In this document: piece after piece, positions 38,401 to 47,145 of the stretch | Layout: each line of letters begins with the position of its first letter | How positions within the stretch are numbered: position 1 is the stretch's first letter | Assembly: GCF_964340395.1 (NCBI RefSeq) | Contig: NC_135569.1 | Span: 5,738,540 to 5,802,539, forward strand | Source: Glandiceps talaboti | Lineage: Eukaryota; Hemichordata; Enteropneusta; Spengelidae | DNA length: 64,000 bases | Direction of reading: 5' to 3' | Notes under the pieces: generated by a model | Seen by the model: the letters and a program-made list of their open reading frames with translations, nothing else | The model's database searches: none | What the model was told of the DNA's origin: nothing | Made by a program: the position numbers and the translations under genes

Positions 38401-41400
38401 GGAAAACAAGAGTGACTTTGAAGGGTCCTTGTCACTGCAAGTTAGAGACAGGAAGTGAATAAGTACATTCCTACTGACTGATCAAACATATTGGAAAGAA
38501 CATGTGAATGCATAATCTTAATTTTGGAAAAAGTAGAGAAAATAACAGCAATAGGGAACTTGCAAACCCGCCATATTGAATGTTACATTATGGGAAATGT
38601 GATAATAAATACTCATCAATACATTGGTTATTTTTTTCATCATTGCCATTTAAGGAGCCACAATTGATCCGAGTTACCGTTTCACACACAGGTGAAAGTG
38701 TTTTTGCTAAGGTTAACCCAAGTAAAAGAAAGGGAGAAAGGGTAAAAATGGCAGTGTTTCCCAATCACCATAATGTCTTTGGTAATTTTGTTTGGGAACC
38801 CAGCAACAAAGGAAATAGGAACCCGGTAGATTTTACCTACTTACCACCCTTAGCAAAAATACTGTAATATGAACTATATAAAACCTGAGTCAATTAAACT
38901 ATTCTGAGTCTAATTTTACTGTTGATGTATACACTACAGGTACCTCTGGTGACATGGTATCCTCTGGCATTATTAGTATATTACAATAGCTGGCTTAGTA
39001 GGGGTTTCTTTGTCATACTAGAATACATATACTAAATAATGCAATGGAGTAATTTATATAATTGAGTAATTTACATATTAAGCCTGAATACCAGGTTTGA
39101 ATTCTGAATTCTACCAATCACAAATGATTAGTAGAATATTACAAGTATACATTTCAATATACAGTAAAAATATCATATCATGCCCCTCCCCCCCCCCCTC
39201 CTCCCACCACCCCCTTCCAGTCCTGTAGTGAGACTGTGGATCTGTGCTTTGGGGATTGCAAAACAAACATGAAAAGGTTATGAGTAAAGTATTAAAGCAG
39301 AATAACCCGAGAGGTCTAGCAGCCAGACACCCCCCCCCCCCCCCCGAAAAAATGAAGAAAAATGCAAATGCAAAAACATAGAAACTCAGCTTTTCCCCCG
39401 TGTCCCATTTAATTTATAATTGCATAGTAATCAATGAACCGTGAGTAGTCATAAAAGTCCCTCCTTGCTGATTAGGTCTGTTAAATGCAGACTGAATGAT
39501 AACTTGTCACATAACTCTTTGTCCTTTTTAGACTTAGTATTTCATTATTGTTGGTTTTAATCATAACTGGACAACATTTCTGTCACATCTTGTTGATTCA
39601 GACTGTTAATTTCAGACTTAGTATTTCATTATTGTTGGCTTATAATCATAATTGGACAATATTTCTGCCAAATCTTGTTGATTCAAACTGTTAATTTCAG
39701 ACTCAGTATTTCATTATTGTTGGCTTATAATCATAATTGGACAACATTTCTGTCAAATCTTGTTGATTCAAACTGTTACTTTCAGACTTAGTATTTCATT
39801 ATTGTTGGCTTATAATCATAATTGGACAACATTTCTGTCAAATCTTGTTGATTCAAACTATTAATTTCAGACTCAGTATTTCATTATTGTTGGCTTATAA
39901 TCATAATTGGACAACATTTCTGTCAAATCTTGTTGATTCAAACTGTTACTTTCAGACTTAGTATTTCATTATTGTTGGCTTATAATCATAATTGGACAAT
40001 ATTTCTGCCAAATCTTGTTGATTCAAACTGTTAATTTCAGACTCAGTATTTCATTATTGTTGGCTTATAATCATAATTGGACAACATTTCTGTCAAATCT
40101 TGTTGATTCAGACTGTTAATTTCAGACTTAGTATTTCATTATTGTTGGCTTATAATCATAATTGGACAATATTTCTGCCACATCTTGTTGATTCAAACTG
40201 TTAATTTCAGACTCAGTATTTCATTATTGTTGACTTATAATCATAATTGGACAACATTTTTGCCACATCTTGTTGATTCAAACTGTTACTTTCAGACTTA
40301 GTATTTCATTATTGTTGGCTTATAATCATAATTGGACAACATTTCTGCCAAATCTTGTTGATTCAAACTGTTACTTTCAGACTTAGTATTTCATTATTGT
40401 TGGCTTATAATCATAATTGGACAATATTTCTGCCAAATCTTGTTGATTCAAACTGTTACTTTCAGACTTAGTATTTCATTATTGTTGGCTTATAATCATA
40501 ATTGGACAATATTTCTGCCAAATCTTGTTGATTCAAACTGTTACTTTCAGACTTAGTATTTCATTATTGTTGGCTTATAATCATAATTGGACAATATTTC
40601 TGCCAAATCTTGTTGATTCAAACTGTTACTTTCAGACTTAGTATTTCATTATTGTTGGCTTATAATCATAATTGGACAATATTTCTGCCAAATCTTGTTG
40701 ATTGAGACTGTTAAATTAGTGTGAGGTTATTAGGACATTATCAACTATATTGATTACAAAATATTAGTGATATCACTTTGTTAATTAAAATGTGACACAA
40801 CAGCTGTCACTGTCTTTATGACGAAATATCAAAATATTTTTCCATCTCCAATTAATTCCCATGGAAAGCTAAGGTTGTAATCGCTAAATTGGTTTAACCA
40901 AGCTCTAAACATTTTTTGTTTGTTTTTGAGTCATTTGTTTAGGCCTAGAAAAAAAAAACCTGTTTGGTTCCAGTTACCTGACCCCACCTAGATTTTCACT
41001 GCCGACCCAAAACTTTATTTTTACGTATTCGAGAAAAAAATATTAAAATCGTGAAAATTGTGAAGTGTTGCCAGTGTCGTCTTCTTGTACATGAACACAA
41101 TGTACCAGTCTGGTAATTAGTAAATATAAGTAGCGGCTAAAATTGAACATGAACACAATGTACCAGTCTGGTAATTATCAAAAATAAGTAGTGACTAAAA
41201 TGTCTTCTTGTACATGAACACAATGTACCAGTCTGGTAATTAGCAAAAATAAGTAGCGGCTAAAATTGAACATGAACACAATGTACCAGTCTGGTAATTA
41301 GTAAAAATAAGTAGCGTCTAAAATTGAACATTAACACAATGTACCAGTCTGGTAATTAGTAAAAATAAATAGCGGCTAAAATTGAACATGAACACAATGT

Positions 41401-44400
41401 ACCAGTCTGGTAATTAGTAAAAATAAGTAGCGGCTAAAATTGAACATGAACACAATGTACCAGTCTGGTAATTAGTAAAAATAAGTAGCGGCTAAAATTG
41501 AACATGGACACAATGTACCAGTCTGGTAATTAGTAAAAATAAGTAGCGGCTAAAATTGAACATGAACACAATGTACCAGTCTGGTAATTAGTAAAAATAA
41601 GTAGCGGCTAAAATTGAACATGAACACAATGTACCAGTCTGGTAATTAGTAAATATAAGTAGCGACTAAAATTGAACATGAACACAATGTACCAGTCTGG
41701 TAATTAGTAAATATAAGTAGCAGCTAAAATTGAACATGGACACAATGTACCAGTCTGGTAATTAGTAAATATAAGTAGCGACTAAAATTGAACATGGACA
41801 CAATGTACCAGTCTGGTAATTAGTCTTTGTGAACTAGCTGAAGACTGTAAAATTCATTTACAGTATTCTAACTCCACCAAAGACTACACTGTATTCAAAA
41901 GCTGAATTGTTTCATGTAATACACCAAAAAGGGTCGAATTCTATTATGTTAAAATGATTAAATTACCAGTGTGGTTATCAATCTTCCTAACAAAATATAT
42001 TTATTAAGCATCATATTTCTATTCTTATTATTATAAATAATAAAATTTTATGTTCCACTTGTGTCAAATATTGTTTGTGTTCTGTCATATTTTTGACAAC
42101 CCCAAAAATGCTGGTAGTGAGAAATAAAACAAAAAATATGGAAATTGATGTGTGTTTTCTTTATATAGAGATTTGAATATTGGGCCTTCCTATGTAAAAT
42201 TCACATTTTGAAATGCAGGTACCTTTAACAACACAACCTAATACTAAAATTAGCTGACATTTTATAAAGTGAATTTCAGACATGATCTTTTTAGCTTCAT
42301 TGATATTCGTCATCACAAGTAAGTTATTTCATATACACTGTACTGTGACAAAACTCCTTAACACTTGAGTACAAGTGTGACATACCTGGATATTTGTGCA
42401 AGTGTTCTCTGCGGCCATATTTTCATGAGCGTGGTGCATGAAAGGGCAGTAGAAAACATTGCAAACATAAGTAGAAATATCCCTGATTATGCACATGTTG
42501 CATGGGGTTCTGTTATTACACATATGTTTACCCGAAATGGTAAATTTGGCTTGGCAGAGAGAGCCCTGCTGGACACTGGAGCAAGGCATTGTGGGAAAAT
42601 AAGCCATGTTGGGGACTTCTTCTTTGTTCTCATATCTTGCCTCAGCATTGTTCATGAAGTTTTATCTCTTCACTTTGTTTATTTCCCATAATGCCCCCCC
42701 TATTATTATTCATTGGGAATGTTTTGATTACTTGATTAATTGACTGCTTGATTGACTGACTGATTGATTGACTGATTGATTGGCTAAATGCTTGATTTAC
42801 TGAGCGATATAGAGAGACAGGTAGATAGACACAGACAGACAGAGTGATGATTGATGACATGATATTCCATTAACTTTAAAATCTTGAATTAACCAAAAGA
42901 TGTGTTTTTGTTATGCAGGGCAATCATTGTACAGAACTATTTTTATATTATAGGAAAGATATCCACATACATGTAAATATAAGTATTAAATTTTAATTGA
43001 TACCTCAAGGCGGAATTTATAACCGACTCCCTTTCAGTACATTCCTGTTTAATTTGAAAGTTATATTCGTAGTAGATATTACATTACATTGTGTTAAGAG
43101 ATATGTACCTCTCGTGTGTAATGGTGTGTAAAATATTTCACGCTATTGTTATGTGTACAATGTACCATGACCTTATCATAAATTTGTGTGATCTAACAAT
43201 GGGAAGCAATCTATTTCATAGCAGGCTTCAATAGATTATTACTTTGTAGAAGCTGAATTAATCAACTGATCTAATTAAAGATAAAAACAACCCCTGGCTT
43301 TCACCATCTGTTCAGATGAAGTGAGAACAATCAACTATTGTTCCTGGTTTTATGAGATGCCTACATGTATCATTGACCCATCATACAAAAAATATTAAAA
43401 TGTTAATTTTTTTCTCTCCTATGTTTAGTTAAAATCCACATTTAAGTGAATATGAAAACCTGAGTCTCCTGCATATATCTCTAGATTTCATTATATGATG
43501 TGTAGAACAATATCCCATGCGTAAGCTAAAAATATGGAATATATTACTCTGGTCGTTCTATGTCATGGCAATGCATATCTAAATCAATGGTTCTGCTGTG
43601 TTCGAAACATTCGTCAAAATGCTCAAATTGCCATTACTTTCCACGATCTTTCTTGGATATTACTGGCACTGGTATAATTATGTTATTCTCCAATATTTTT
43701 CTTTATTCAACCGAGAAATACTCATGACCGAAATGTTGTCACTACTCATCTATAGACTCATAGTGACAAAGCCCCCTTAGGTCACTCATATTTTCCTTGG
43801 ATGAACAAAGAAAAATATTGGGCAGTTACATCTAATTATTCCTAGTTTATGAGATACATGTATATCACAAGGGTCATAAAAACTAAAACAAATAAGTCAG
43901 TGTCAGGAGGGTTTTAAGGGACACAAGCTGTAGTCTATCCATATTTGGGTGTAGTTTATCCATATTTGGGTGTAGTTTATCCATATTTGGCCATAGTTTA
44001 TCCATATTTGGACATAGTTTATACATATTTGGGTGTAGTTTATCCATATTTGGCCATAGTTTATCCATATTTGGCCATAGTTTATCCATATTTGGACGTA
44101 GTTTATACATATTTGGGTGTAGTTAATACATATTTGGGCGTAGTTTATCCATATTTGGGTATAGTTTATCCATATTTGGGCGTAGTTTTTGCTGCATATT
44201 TAAAAGATACTTACAGTATTGTATTTACTGATGTATACTCAACCATCACTTGTAATTGACTGAACTCAAACTGGGTATTAAGATATAACCCATAAATGAT
44301 CCGGTGACATAATTTATCATAAGTATCGCAAAATGTTCAGGTAATCCCTACTATGCAATGGACTGTTCTAACAATGCCAGAAGACAATTGTTATGTTATA

Positions 44401-45604
44401 GACATGCATTGACAGTACCATTATATTAAATGTAGTTTTATTTCAATATTTTTTTCACTTTTAGTGAAAAAGCTTGTAAACTCAGTTTGTGCCACTTCAA
44501 TGTTCTAACTAAAAGTGAGTGCATTAAAGACATCTCCTAATAGCTACCCCTAGATATCACATCTGTCAATATTAGGGGTTGAAATAGTGATTTTTCTTTC
44601 AGTGGCATTTACAACAAGTAGAAAATAAAAAGCACTTCTCGGCATCAGAAATAAAGTGGTTAGAAAGTGGCTATTTTTTTCAGTATGTTTACCACTTCTC
44701 ATGTCTTTGTCACAATGCAGGTTGCAATCGTTATACTTCCAGTGTGACAGTGTGAGTTTCACATATTTATATCACTTTTCAAACCCCCTCCCCTTCTCCC
44801 CAGCTTACACTGACATCCTACAATGGCCAAAGCTCCTCAAAACTGGGTACATGATTTGTTCATTTTAAATTACTGGCAGCCCATGCTGTTTGAAAACCTA
44901 ACATGGTTTTCAATCCCACAATGTCTGACTTTAGAAATGGTCAGAATGCAGCCTTCCCAATGTCAGTCGACCTGGTGAATATGTGAATACTAAGCATGTT
45001 GCTCTAGTTTGATTTTTACTCACCAGCAATCAGATATTGGCATGGACCAAAACTCACTTCTGGGAGATTTCTAATGAGAACCATTTCATCACAGATCCTG
45101 TATCATTTAGGGTGATTACACATGGTGATGTATTGTATTTCTCATAATTACTCTGTCGTACATGTCTGTCATGTTAGTTAGTGTTGATGTTTTGTTGTTA
45201 TTGGTTGTTTGTATGTATGTATGTATGTATGTATGTATGTATGTATGTATGTCTGTCTGTCTGTCTGTCTGTCTGTATGTATGTAGGTAGGTACATGTAG
45301 GTAGGTAGGTATGTATGTCTGTCTGTCTGTCTGTCTGTCTGACTGTCTGTCTGTCTGTATGTATGTATGTGTGTGTGTATGTATGTATGTATGTATGTAT
45401 ATACTAGTATGTAGGTATGTACATGTATGTTTGTTTGTTTTTTGTTGAGGTAAACATAACTAGATAAGCCTGGGCTCCCTGTGATCCCCCCAAAGGGTTA
45501 ATAGGAGATATAGAATTTGGCTTACCTATCATATCCTCTTCTACATTTGAAGGCCCGAGTCGACACATCGTCGGTACCTTCATATCAGGTGGAATTTCAT
45601 CCAT
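22654..45604 (-). CDS. PRDM2: PRDM2 (RIZ) homologue, PR-domain zinc-finger protein
   Basis: Exons in transcript order: 45604-45526, 36544-36441, 34231-34076, 32363-31475, 30789-24401, (possible 24144-24114), 23426-22654; about 2806 residues if the 31-nt exon is real. Identification rests on three points. The PR domain has FGPYEGEKKK, CIDAANPNKSNW, YYEEQN and GEELLCWYN, close to human PRDM2. A very large internal exon encodes most of the protein, as in vertebrate PRDM2. The NLTKYMDGRIQT segment and the C-terminal finger triplet (CNVCGGLFNSMNDLSEH, CQMCLQLFKDSRTLTEH) also match. PRDM2 is a nuclear PR/SET-type protein linked in vertebrates to H3K9 methylation and transcriptional control. The start ATG has a good context (ACAATGG). 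The gene runs opposite to its two upstream neighbours in the window. Introns are large and repeat-filled. The junction between the giant exon and the last exon is uncertain. Confidence 0.93.
23487..23943. mobile_element. Palindromic MITE-like element in the last PRDM2 intron
   Basis: The left arm (about 23487-23664) reverse-complemented matches the right arm (about 23792-23943). Shared stretches include TTGTTTGCAT, ATAGCTAATTTAAATATT and ATGCAGGTGGTGAAAAT (or close), with a unique centre of about 130 bases. Confidence 0.75.
24114..24144 (-). CDS. PRDM2: Possible 31-nt PRDM2 micro-exon
   Basis: Between acceptor TTTACAACATTAG and donor CTAA|GTAATA there is a 31-nt open segment (KHVVRCNVHL plus one base). 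It would convert the phase-0 donor of the giant exon into the phase needed by the last exon. Both splice sites are weak. The alternative is a donor inside the giant exon (GACCA|GTACAT), which also gives the right phase. Confidence 0.25.
24401..30789 (-). CDS. PRDM2: PRDM2 giant exon: ten C2H2 fingers, polyQ, proline/serine-rich region
   Basis: 6389 nt, about residues 410-2539. The N-terminal 590 residues are acidic and carry repeated P-x-DFS motifs (see findings). Finger 1 lies near 28950-29020 (YQCKLC...H). Fingers 2-5 form a cluster at about 28300-28620 (CNVCGKLL, CDKCSRQF, CKYCGKKF, CDQCNITF), followed by an RG-rich basic stretch (28165-28230). Fingers 6-7 follow at about 28005-28075 and 27820-27890, both with SH/SRKGL-x-MHIG-x-IH. 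The polyQ/H tract is at 26656-26945, then a Ser/Thr/Pro/Gln-rich region. PVDLTK (24979-24996) resembles a CtBP-binding PxDLS motif. Fingers 8-10 at about 24440-24690 match the triplet of vertebrate PRDM2. The frame is open for 2128 codons from an internal Met. Confidence 0.95.
26656..26945 (-). repeat. PRDM2: CAA/CAG/CAC coding repeat (polyQ/H) in PRDM2
   Basis: About 97 codons, mostly Gln (mixed CAA and CAG) with His, Arg, Lys, interrupted near 26740 by VQQKEQEHK. Mixed codons suggest it is older and more stable than a pure CAG run. Confidence 0.9.
31288..31430. mobile_element. Small foldback element (about 143 bp)
   Basis: Arms of about 65 bases: ATCTCACACACCAATACTC... at the left, reverse complement of ...CTTGTGTGTGTGATACT at the right. 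Centre: TTTGTCTCATAC/GTATGAGACAAA. Lies 45 bases from the PRDM2 donor at 31474. Confidence 0.65.
31475..32363 (-). CDS. PRDM2: PRDM2 exon: PR-domain end, basic cluster and acidic region
   Basis: 889 nt encoding about residues 114-409. After AGEELLCWYN comes a basic cluster (VKKRGRKRKYKKNRK, about 152-166) that is both NLS-like and AT-hook-like (RGRKRK), then an acidic run (EEDSADDEDYDTERD, EREDKEGEGEEQIEPE). Human PRDM2 has the same order: PR domain, Lys/Arg cluster, acidic stretch. The donor ESG|GTATGG leaves one base, which joins the next exon correctly. Low complexity makes the exact alignment uncertain; the reading frame is not in doubt. Confidence 0.9.
32740..32965. repeat. Dispersed repeat, copy 1 (pair with 42365-42560)
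   Basis: Shares ATTTCATTTTTAAAATGAG/CATATTTTCATGAG-like, GCAGCAGAAAATACTGCAA, CATGGGGGTTCT and TATGTTTATCCAAAA words in the same order with 42365-42560. Diverged; class unknown. Confidence 0.4.
32985..33335. mobile_element. Foldback MITE family D, copy 1
   Basis: Palindromic, arms about 140 bases, with outer ends at CCATATGGATAA and ATCCATATGGCC. Inner words: TTTATTTTGGATTTTT, AATTTTATCATGGCTTCC and GTGAAACAACA. Found again at 46807-47145 and as a half at 46356-46530. Confidence 0.8.
34076..45604 (-). CDS. PRDM2: PRDM2 exons encoding the start and PR domain
   Basis: 45604-45526 encodes the start and the pre-PR segment (CRLGPSNVEEDMIG; human PRDM2 has a like RLxPSxVDKTRIG). 36544-36441 adds AWSKEF, FGPYEGEKKK and YYSWE. 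34231-34076 adds CIDAANPNKSNWMRY, YYEEQN and EIYYKTIK. The PR domain finishes in the next exon with AGEELLCWYN. PR domains are SET-related. The H-x-x-N-H-S of classical SET is absent, as is usual in PRDMs; the SNWMRY stretch takes its place. Phases (1, 0, 0) join without conflict. Confidence 0.92.
34320..34572. repeat. Microsatellite (CATA)n with (CA)n interruptions
   Basis: CATA units broken by ACACACACACTAACA spacers that recur three times, giving a higher-order pattern of about 65-70 bases. Confidence 0.95.
35066..35260 (+). mobile_element. tRNA-derived SINE, copy 1
   Basis: Head GGAGTCATGATGGTGAATGG with an A-box-like TTACAGTGGTAAG and a B box GGTTCGAGTACC, then GGGCAAGATTTGAACCACACTTGTG. 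The same head and body occur at 50511-50835. Not a functional tRNA gene: no cloverleaf closes. Confidence 0.6.
35262..35430. repeat. Degenerate tandem repeat, about 60-70 bp unit
   Basis: ACACTGTGCTGG...CAGTGCTTTACA(C/T)CG(A/G)GAT...CTAACATTA(T/C)AC(T/C)AGCACATGTT appears twice in succession; lies next to the SINE. Confidence 0.6.
36195..36407. mobile_element. TTAA-flanked MITE (piggyBac-like ends), copy 2 (inverted)
   Basis: TTAACCCTTTCATGACTAGAG ... GTATTGAAGGGGTTAA, the reverse complement of 8117-8330 with scattered differences; lies about 35 bases from PRDM2 exon 36441-36544. Confidence 0.75.
37313..37567. mobile_element. MITE family A, copy 3 (inverted)
   Basis: 255 bp, the reverse complement of the copies at 14180 and 18543, with the same terminal inverted repeats; lies in a PRDM2 intron. 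Confidence 0.88.
37725..38140. repeat. Dispersed repeat family E, long copy
   Basis: Begins near CAAGTGACCTAAGGGGCCTT, includes AATATAATTATACCTCG and CGAGCACCACAGTAC, and ends near GTTCCGAGAACTGG. An internal segment reading ATCATTTTAGCTGTAATG recurs three times (37936-38060). Confidence 0.5.
38550..38625. mobile_element. MITE family A, truncated copy 4
   Basis: Only the first 75 bases of the family (AATAGGGAACTTGCAAACCC to about ATACTCATCAATAC). The rest is replaced by unrelated sequence. Confidence 0.75.
39528..40713. repeat. 85-bp minisatellite, about 14 copies
   Basis: Unit GACTTAGTATTTCATTATTG... ...TGTTGATTCAAACTGTTA; 85 bases, array about 1.19 kb. Variants alternate (GACTCAGTATT with GTTAATTTCA; GACTTAGTATT with GTTACTTTCA). 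The 3' copies are the most alike. Confidence 0.93.
40940..41070. repeat. Dispersed repeat family C, short copy 3
   Basis: Contains TTAGGCCTAGAAAAA, GACCCCACCTAGATTTTCAC and TTACGTATTCGAG, then diverges. Confidence 0.65.
41085..41823. repeat. 58-bp minisatellite, about 13 copies
   Basis: Unit begins CATGAACACAATGTACCAGT and includes CTGGTAATTAGTAAAAATAA; 58 bases. Begins about 370 bases after the 85-bp array, separated from it by repeat family C. Confidence 0.93.
43555..43800. repeat. Dispersed repeat family E, inverted copy
   Basis: The reverse complement of 37725-37880, including CCCCCTTAGGTCACTC and TATAATTATGTTATT; lies in a PRDM2 intron. Confidence 0.5.
43930..44190. repeat. 21-bp minisatellite, about 12 copies
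   Basis: Unit GTAGTTTATCCATATTTGGG(T/C). Because 21 is a multiple of three, both strands give open frames (VVYPYLG and NMDKLWP-like seven-residue repeats). I regard these as products of the array, not genes. Confidence 0.93.
44190..44400. repeat. Dispersed repeat pair, copy 1
   Basis: Shares CAGTATTGTA(T/C)TTACTGATGTATACT, TCTGAACTCAAAC(T/C) and TATGCAAT...CAGTTCTAACAA with 45725-45925. Confidence 0.65.
45204..45440. repeat. Microsatellite (TATG)n-(TCTG)n-(TAGG)n
   Basis: Alternating TATG and TCTG blocks with short TAGG runs, about 85 bases from the PRDM2 exon ending at 45526. Confidence 0.95.
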
Positions 45605-45724
45605 TGTGTCACTAATATAGAAAACAAAACTACAAAAGAAATGAACAAAATTATGTAAAATAGATGAATAATTAACATGTTATTAAAGGCGCACAAGCTG
45701 AGTGTATATGTTTTTGGGGATGTA

Positions 45725-45925
45725 ATGTTTTATCTGCATATTAACAGGTACTCCCAGTATTGTACTTACTGATGTATACTTAATCATTACTTGCAATTGT
45801 CTGAACTCAAACCAGGGTATTAGGATAAAACTTACAAAATGATGTAATTTATCAAAATTGTACAGGAACTCTCTACTGCTATGCAATCAACAGTTCTAAC
45901 AACATTGACATTAAAATTATACTAG
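45725..45925. repeat. Dispersed repeat pair, copy 2
   Basis: See 44190-44400. Lies just upstream (in transcript sense) of the PRDM2 start exon. Confidence 0.65.
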
Positions 45926-46355
45926 AATAGTTTAGTTGAAGTTTTATGCAAGTATTTTCACTTGTACAGCACTTTTAAACTCTAAGCCGTTTCCAGACAG
46001 AGCCCTTGACTTAAGTACTAATACTGAGCTCTATATATGTAGGTATGTTGATGCATATACAAATTTTACCAGATTTCCTTCTTCTGTTACCATGGTTTCA
46101 AAACTTTAGCATCCAAACAAGTGCAACTTGATGTACACATAGAGGGTACAGAAATACATAATCACTCCCATGACAAATTTCTGCGTTTTTGTAGCCACAA
46201 GAAATGCAATTATGGTACGTACTGTACAGTGCACATAGGCGTATCTCTAAGCTTTTAATATGGTGGTATGCATGCACTCTGTGGCAACACTAATGTATTT
46301 ACGAGAACTTTTGAAATGCATTTTACGGTATGCTATAATCTGTGCTACATAAAAT

Positions 46356-46530
46356 AACAAAGACTTTACACATTTATTAATCTTTTGCAATGCACTGAGT
46401 TACAAACAGGGACTTGGCATATGTTATTTCACATTGATTTTTCAAGTTGGAAGCCATGGTAAAATTGTTTTATATGATTTAAAAATCCAAAATGAATACC
46501 AAATCTTCATCCATATAGCAAAGCTGGTGT
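46356..46530. mobile_element. Foldback MITE family D, half copy
   Basis: Only the right arm: GCAATGCACTGAGTTACAAA ... GGAAGCCATGGTAAAATTG ... AAAATCCAAAATGAATACC ... CATCCATATAG. Confidence 0.7.
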
Positions 46531-46806
46531 ACAACGTATATACACGTGTAACTGATCAACAGCACAAAGGACTTAATTGGGTTAAGAAGTGGGACAGGAA
46601 ATGTCACCAGTCTAGACTGTTTTAAATGCTGTCTGGAGCATGGATTATTTAGATTATATTTCTCAATTAAAGTATTGGTTACTGGATGAGTTGGGGGTCT
46701 AGAATATTGTATTGATATCTTACAAATCTGCCACCACCTGGAAATAATTATCTTCGCAATAGTATTATTATATACTATATTAATTGAGAAAAGTGTAAAT
46801 CTGAAA

Positions 46807-47145
46807 TAATAACTATTATTAAGTGGCCACATGGACGAGGATTGTGTATTTATTTTCGATTTTCAATTTTATAAAACAATTTTATCATGGCTTTCTACTT
46901 GAAAAATCAGTGTTAAACAACATATTCCAAGTCCTTTTTTGTAAGTCAATAGATTGAAAAGTGTAAAATGTTTGTATTACAAACTTTTTACACTATTTGT
47001 TAGCTTTTTGCAATGCATTGAGTTACAAACACAGACTTAATCAATATTGTTTCACATTGATTTTTCAAGTAGAAAGCCATGACAAAATTGTTTTATAAAT
47101 TGAAAATCCAAAAAAAATACCCAATCCTCATCCATATGGTCACTT
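46807..47145. mobile_element. Foldback MITE family D, copy 2
   Basis: Full palindrome from CACATGGACGAGGATTG to CCTCATCCATATGG; interior matches 32985-33335 in both arms. Confidence 0.8.

Larger units (their letters stand above)
36545..45525. other. Large PRDM2 intron, 9 kb
   Basis: No supported exon. It holds MITE family A copies, repeat families C and E, an 85-bp, a 58-bp and a 21-bp minisatellite, poly-C runs at 39185-39200 and 39330-39346, and a pair of dispersed repeats (44190-44400 and 45725-45925). A plus-strand frame at 38580-38867 is discussed in findings. Confidence 0.55.

Noticed and set aside
39528-41823. CRISPR-like regular repeats
   Set aside because: Units are contiguous with no unique spacers; these are minisatellites in an animal genome.
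43883-44259. Seven-residue repeat proteins (NMDKLWP-like and VVYPYLG-like)
   Set aside because: Produced by a 21-bp minisatellite, a multiple of three, open on both strands, inside an intron.
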